Positions 59,709 through 64,000 of a DNA stretch of 64,000 nt are shown here, piece by piece. A program made the position numbers and the translations under genes. The number at the start of each line of letters is the position of its first letter. Within the stretch, counting starts at the first letter, position 1. This DNA is from Megaustenia siamemsis. Taxonomy: Eukaryota > Mollusca > Gastropoda > Stylommatophora > Ariophantidae. The stretch covers positions 15,526,626-15,590,625 of the forward strand of contig JAVIAB010000102.1 of the NCBI GenBank assembly GCA_032433765.1, in the 5' to 3' direction. The notes under the pieces are model-generated. The model had not been told where the DNA came from. It saw only the letters and a program-made list of their open reading frames with translations, and did not search any database.

Positions 59709-60915
59709 CATCTACACCTATCAAGACTCTAGAAACAGGTCAGTTTACAACCCTTAGATGACAGACGGGTCACTAAAGTATTGCAACAAGTGGAGAAATA
59801 TAGAAGGCTCCTTAGCCACCCCATGCACCAAAGAATATCTGGTTCCGGAATTGTACGACTAAAGAGGAACAGCTTCGCTGCAATTGCCAATGAACTAACT
59901 ACTGGAGACCCAGTTCTTTCCCAAACAATATCGAAACCCTTGGGCCCATCTGATATGTCTCTTCATGGAAAGCATAAAATACGAGAACTATAGGAAAATA
60001 TAACAGGAATCATGAAGGCACCCAATCAGACACAGAAAGAAATCAAGTAGCAGAAAAACACATACACGATACCTACCCACAGGACTCTTGGTCCCACATA
60101 TACACAGATGGCTCTGCTACAAATGCCACAAGAAATGGGGGGGGGGGTATGTTCTTGATGTTGAATAATCAGGACGAGATCACCAAGTCAATAGGAGCTA
60201 CTGGAAAATTCTCAAACAACTTTAAAGCAGAAACTGAGGCCATCAGAGATGCTGCAACATTGGCTACTCAGCACAAAAATAACATGCACATTAAATTGGT
60301 GATTCTGACTGATGCACTGTCAGTATTATCAAAAATCCCAATAGCAATGAACTAGATGACTTGAGAACAACCCTGGACCAACTATGCAATAACTTCCAGA
60401 GAGTAGTCATTCAGTGGATACCATCACACCGTAATATACACGGGAACGAACGAGCAGAGAAATTAGCTAAAGAGGGAGGGAGATTACCACAAGAGAACCA
60501 TCCGCTCAGTTATGATGAAGCCAAATCCATCCTCAAGGGTCAGTTCCATGACAATGGAAACGAGAACACCCAAAACATAACGAGAGTGACGGATACCACC
60601 AACTATCAAGGAGGGATCAAGTTATACTTCGCCTACGCACTGGCCACAATAGAATGAGAAATCACATGTTCACCAAATTCAAAATAGGTACAACCAGCCT
60701 ATGCCACTGTACACTGGACAATATGACTACAAAACATGTTCTACAGGATTGCCCCCTGTACACAGACCTGAGAAGAGCAATGTGGTCCACACCCATCTCC
60801 CTGGAAGAAAAACTATATGGGCAATCGATTCGCTTAAACAGACAGCTGCCTTCATGAGAGAGTCTGAAATCCTACTCTGATTGAGTCTTGATCGCAGAGA
60901 GAAAGAGAGAGAGAA
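59709..60915 (+). mobile_element. RNase H-bearing LINE, 5' truncated, nested
   Basis: Inserted into type A. Plus translation: upstream ORF parts (VEKYRRLLSHPMHQRISGSG), then an RNase H domain with IYTDGSATN (Asp), FKAETEAIRDAA (Glu), VILTDALSVLS (Asp) and IQWIPSHRNIHGNERAEKLA, and a C-terminal zinc-type end, LCHCTLDNMTTKHVLQDCPL. At least two frameshifts or stops: at about 60,350 inside the RNase H, and at about 60,655 before the last block. It ends in an AG-rich tail (60,890-60,915). The type is as in Jockey/I-like LINEs with RNase H. Confidence 0.85.
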
Positions 60916-60965
60916 ATATGGAGAACAAAATTGACAATCATGAAGATACAGACTTTAATTAATGG
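60916..60965 (+). pseudogene. LINE type A, segment 2
   Basis: ATGGAGAACAAAATTGACAA and TACAGACTTTAATTAATGG align with the type A RT region that follows segment 1 in the 28.7-kb copy (GGAGAACAACAAAATTGACA). About nine bases of the original (between TTATATGG and ATGGAG) are lost or replaced at the junction. Confidence 0.85.
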
Positions 60966-61164
60966 GTCCGGTACTCAAAAATATCGTGCTGAAGTCGGAT
61001 GTGTTGGGCCGAAAGACGCAAATATAACAGTTATGCTGCAAACCACAACACAACGCAGACACGTCCACTACGTCCTTGTAAGGGCGGATGATGAAGAGGA
61101 ATATTCTAGTCTACCATGATACTCTAGAATACTTTTGTCATCGGGCGAACGCAACCAACCAACC
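60966..61164. mobile_element. 199-bp insertion with AACC tail
   Basis: Flanked by ATTAATGG on both sides (60,958-60,965 and 61,165-61,172). It starts GTCCGGTACTC and ends GCAACCAACCAACC. Likely a SINE or a very short LINE 3' end; no tRNA boxes are clear. A short ORF in it shows no known domain. Confidence 0.8.
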
Positions 61165-61263
61165 ATTAATGGATGTTTACGCAGAATAAAAGGATGGAAA
61201 TGGCAGAACAAAATCATTAACATAGAATTATGGAAATGTACCAGTCAAAAGAGTGGATAAAGA
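61165..61263 (+). pseudogene. LINE type A, segment 3
   Basis: ATTAATGGATGTTTACGCAG through GGAAATGGCAGAACAAAAT and TGGAAATGTACCAGTCAAAA to TGGATAAAGA aligns without breaks with the reverse complement of 28,600-28,700. Confidence 0.92.
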
Positions 61264-63696
61264 ATTATTGAGTTATTTGCGGTCATCATCATTGCACTCC
61301 GAACATGTCCATAGGTGCTCAGATCCCCTCCTCAGCAATTCCCTCAGTGTCCAGCGACTGACGGCTCCAGTTCTATGTTGGTTGATAAGTCTTCTTACAC
61401 GGCCACCAAGTTTCTCATTTCTGGCCGTGCCCATCTTAACTCCCATTTCCATCATCCGAAGAAGTGACGTGGTTCTGTGTTTGTCGAAGTCCTGTGCTCT
61501 TCCCACATCTCGGAGTGCATTGATGATGTCCGCCCGATCCATCGGTTGCCCGTCCTCAACGACAGCGCAGCTAGCCAACCTGACCGCTCTTTCATTTCCC
61601 TGTACTCCCGCATGTCCAGGGACAAAGACAAAAGGTGACCTTACGTATATTGGATTTCTGCAACGACTCTACCCATTGCATGCGTACAGAGCCCGCCTCC
61701 ACTTTTTTTATCATGCTCATCGAATCACTCAGTATACATGCGTGGGTGTAGTCTTGTGACTCTAACCATTTGAATGCCTTGGTCACTGCCATCACCTCCA
61801 TTGTCATGCTATTCGTGGTCATGACGATGCACCACTGTCTTCCTTGACTATTCTGCTTGTCGAGCGTGCTGTAAATGCCCATGCACTTCTTTCGTGTCGT
61901 CTTACAGATCCGTCTGTATAGATGACTGCATCTTTCTCATCGGTGTTATCGCAGATGAGACCGTTGACCTCAGCATTAACCACGACCGGGTTCTGTTCCA
62001 TACTTTTCCTGTCGAGTGTGACAATACACTAGAAAGTCCCCTTGAATGATGTAGGCACCGGTATCCACTCATCACCAACACTGATATTGGTAATACACAG
62101 ACCTGTTTGATGACATCTTCTGCTCGGCCCACCCATGATTTGCCTCTTTTTAGCCTAACATCTTTCCTCGTGTTGAGCACGTGGTGCAATGGATGCTCTG
62201 TATCTGTACTAATCTTCAGGTATGCTCGTGCTCTCCAGATCTTGATTCTGTCATCCATGGTTGGAAAGTCAAGAAGATACCTCATTGCTACACAGGGAGT
62301 GTCCCTTGTACGTCCTAAGATAATGCGCATGGCTTCATTTTGTATTTTCTCCAGCCTATCAATTTGAGTCGTACTGACAATAATAATTGCCAGGGCATAC
62401 TCGATTGGTGCGAGGACTAATCCCTGGAACAGAAGAGTAAGTAGCCTCTGCTCGATGTTGGCAGCTGCCATGACCTTCAAGGCGGCTAATCCTTTGCGGG
62501 ATTTTGTTATCACATGGTTGACGTGGTCCCGAAAACACAGGCTGCGATCAAACTTAACTCCGAGGTATGTCATCAATTGTCCCTGGTCACCTCATCAGCT
62601 CCCATTCGTACTACCGGTGTGGTCGTATTAACGATATGATTGTTAAGGGATAACCATAAAATTTATGCTTTATTAGGATTAACCAAGGCACCTGAAACCC
62701 CACACCAGGAAGAAATGCGATCGAGTTCGTCTTGCATTGTGGAGGCCACTCACTGTCTGTCTCTTCCCTGTCGATATACCAGAATATCATCAGCAAAAGT
62801 CATAGTTTTTCCCCTCCCATCCAGTTGTTGGGCCGTGATCGTTATTGTGTACACGTTAAATAGAACTGGTGACAATGGTGAGCCTTGTGGCAGCCCTGGA
62901 CAAATGGATGTTGGCTCGGAAGACCAACTTCCACATCTGAGTATCACCTTCCTCTGAAACAGTGCCGCGGCGATCCATCTAATGAGGAAGGGGTGCACCG
63001 CCAGTTTGAGAAGCATATGAATGAGATATTCAAATGGTACCCTATTGTATGCATCCTCCAGATCTATAGCAGCAGCACATGTCTCCTCTCGTCTGTGGAA
63101 GCCTTTGAAGACGTCATAAGCAAAGACTGCCGCGTTGAACCATGTCTCTTTGTTATATCTATAACTTCCGAGTGTGGATGGGAATACGCGTTTCTGTTCA
63201 AGGCGACAGGTGAGGCCACGGACAACTATTTTCTCCAGCAGCTTGCCCGCAGTGTTCTGCATTGTGATGATTCTGTAGGCACTGATCTGAGAATGTTCCT
63301 TGTTTGGCTTCGGTAGCGGTAGTAAGTAGCTGTGTAGCCACTCCTCCTTAATCTGGCCACTCCGAATACTGGCATTAAACTCATTAGCCAGTTTTGTCAA
63401 GTCGTCATCAACTAAATCGCCTGTGTCATCATACCGAACACCATCTGGACCAGGAGCAGTGTTGTGTGACATTTAAGTGTCGTACGAATGGTATCGATTG
63501 TGATTGTGAGATCTTCATCCAGCCCTACATCCTTACACAATTTTGACAGCATCTAGGATCTACTATCTATTTGCATCTAGGGTCCAGGACTGACATTGGC
63601 AGCACAACGTTGAGATGAAGATTGTATTGTACAGTGCTGCGTTTTGTCTCTATAGTTATTTCCAACCATGGATGACAGAATCAAGATCTGCATAGA
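61264..63696 (-). mobile_element. LINE type C, longest copy, nested insertion with 10-bp target duplication
   Basis: 2,433 bp in minus orientation between copies of TGGATAAAGA (61,254-61,263 and 63,697-63,706). RT: APGPDGV, then LEDAYNRVPF (motif A), GLPQGSPLSPVLFN (motif B) and MTFADDILVY (catalytic FADD) in 63,472-62,750. Thumb region MMTYLGVKFDRSLCFRDHVN in 62,576-61,902. RNase H: IYTDGSVRRH (Asp), SMTMEVMAVTKAFKWL (Glu), ACILSDSMSMIKK (Asp) in 62,001-61,592. C-terminus LRRGSEHLWTCSECNDDD near 61,280-61,340. Several frameshifts. 5' truncated. The 5' edge carries an inverted 32-bp piece. Confidence 0.92.
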
Positions 63697-63957
63697 TGGA
63701 TAAAGACATACAGCGAAAACGATGGCGCTGGATAGGACACACACTGCGGAAGCCAACTGAGAGTATTACACAACAGGCCTTTTTTGTAATCCTCATGGGA
63801 AAATACAAAGAGGAAGACCAAGAAATTATTGGAGAAGACAGACAGAAGCAGAGATGAATATGATGGGGAAGACATGGAATGATCTTAAAAGACTGGCAAG
63901 AAACAGAACTACATGGAAAATGTTTGTTGAAGACCTATGCTCCACAGGGAGCTAAAA
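63697..63957 (+). pseudogene. LINE type A, segment 4 and 3' end
   Basis: It resumes at the duplicated TGGATAAAGA and reads ACATACAGCGAAAACGATGG; translation RKRWRWIGHTLRKPTESITQ, the RT C-terminal signature, continuing to GACCTATGCTCCACAGGGAG and GGTAGAAGAG. It aligns with the reverse complement of 28,320-28,600, including the 3' end. Confidence 0.92.
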
Positions 63958-64000
63958 GGTAGAAGAGAAGAGATCTTTACCACTTATCCAACCCTACTTG

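Noticed and set aside
61253..61759. 168-codon plus ORF
   Set aside because: It is antisense to the RNase H and C-terminal part of the type C LINE, whose catalytic motifs are on minus.

Overview
This is eukaryotic (metazoan) DNA. It holds a split-exon gene with GT-AG introns, tRNA-derived SINEs, many truncated non-LTR retrotransposons (LINEs), a mariner copy and very large tandem arrays. The SINE and LINE types would suit a mollusc or another lophotrochozoan, but that is inference and the species cannot be fixed from the sequence. I see no bacterial-style operon, rRNA gene or CRISPR array.

Layout. At 1-1,390 there are GA microsatellites and a degraded SINE. From 1,391 to 11,960 there is a 20/21-bp satellite array that ends in a 100-N gap (11,961-12,060). 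The sequence 12,061-47,506 is a separate contig carrying at least ten exons of one plus-strand WD40-repeat gene (13,354-44,177). Its long introns are filled with minisatellites (13, 52, 28/25, 31, 69, 41 and 18 bp units), LINE fragments mostly antisense to the gene, SINEs, a fold-back element and a dead mariner. A second 100-N gap (47,507-47,606) is followed by the second arm of the same satellite, in the same orientation (47,607-58,288). From 58,289 to the end there is a short unrecognised region, a second SINE family, and one old LINE copy broken into pieces by later insertions, several with clear target-site duplications.

The one host gene supported here encodes a WD40 beta-propeller protein that resembles the WDR49/WDR64/WDY group. 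Exon phases join cleanly over most of the chain. A few single-base discrepancies beside short A-runs look like assembly indels. Neither end of the gene is visible.

I did not find a convincing new protein system. The most informative features are structural: a gene-bearing contig placed between two arms of one satellite, higher-order structure in that satellite, intronic tandem arrays that run right up to splice acceptors, nested retrotransposon insertions that can be ordered in time by their target duplications, and two SINE families that share a core and a 3' tail motif.
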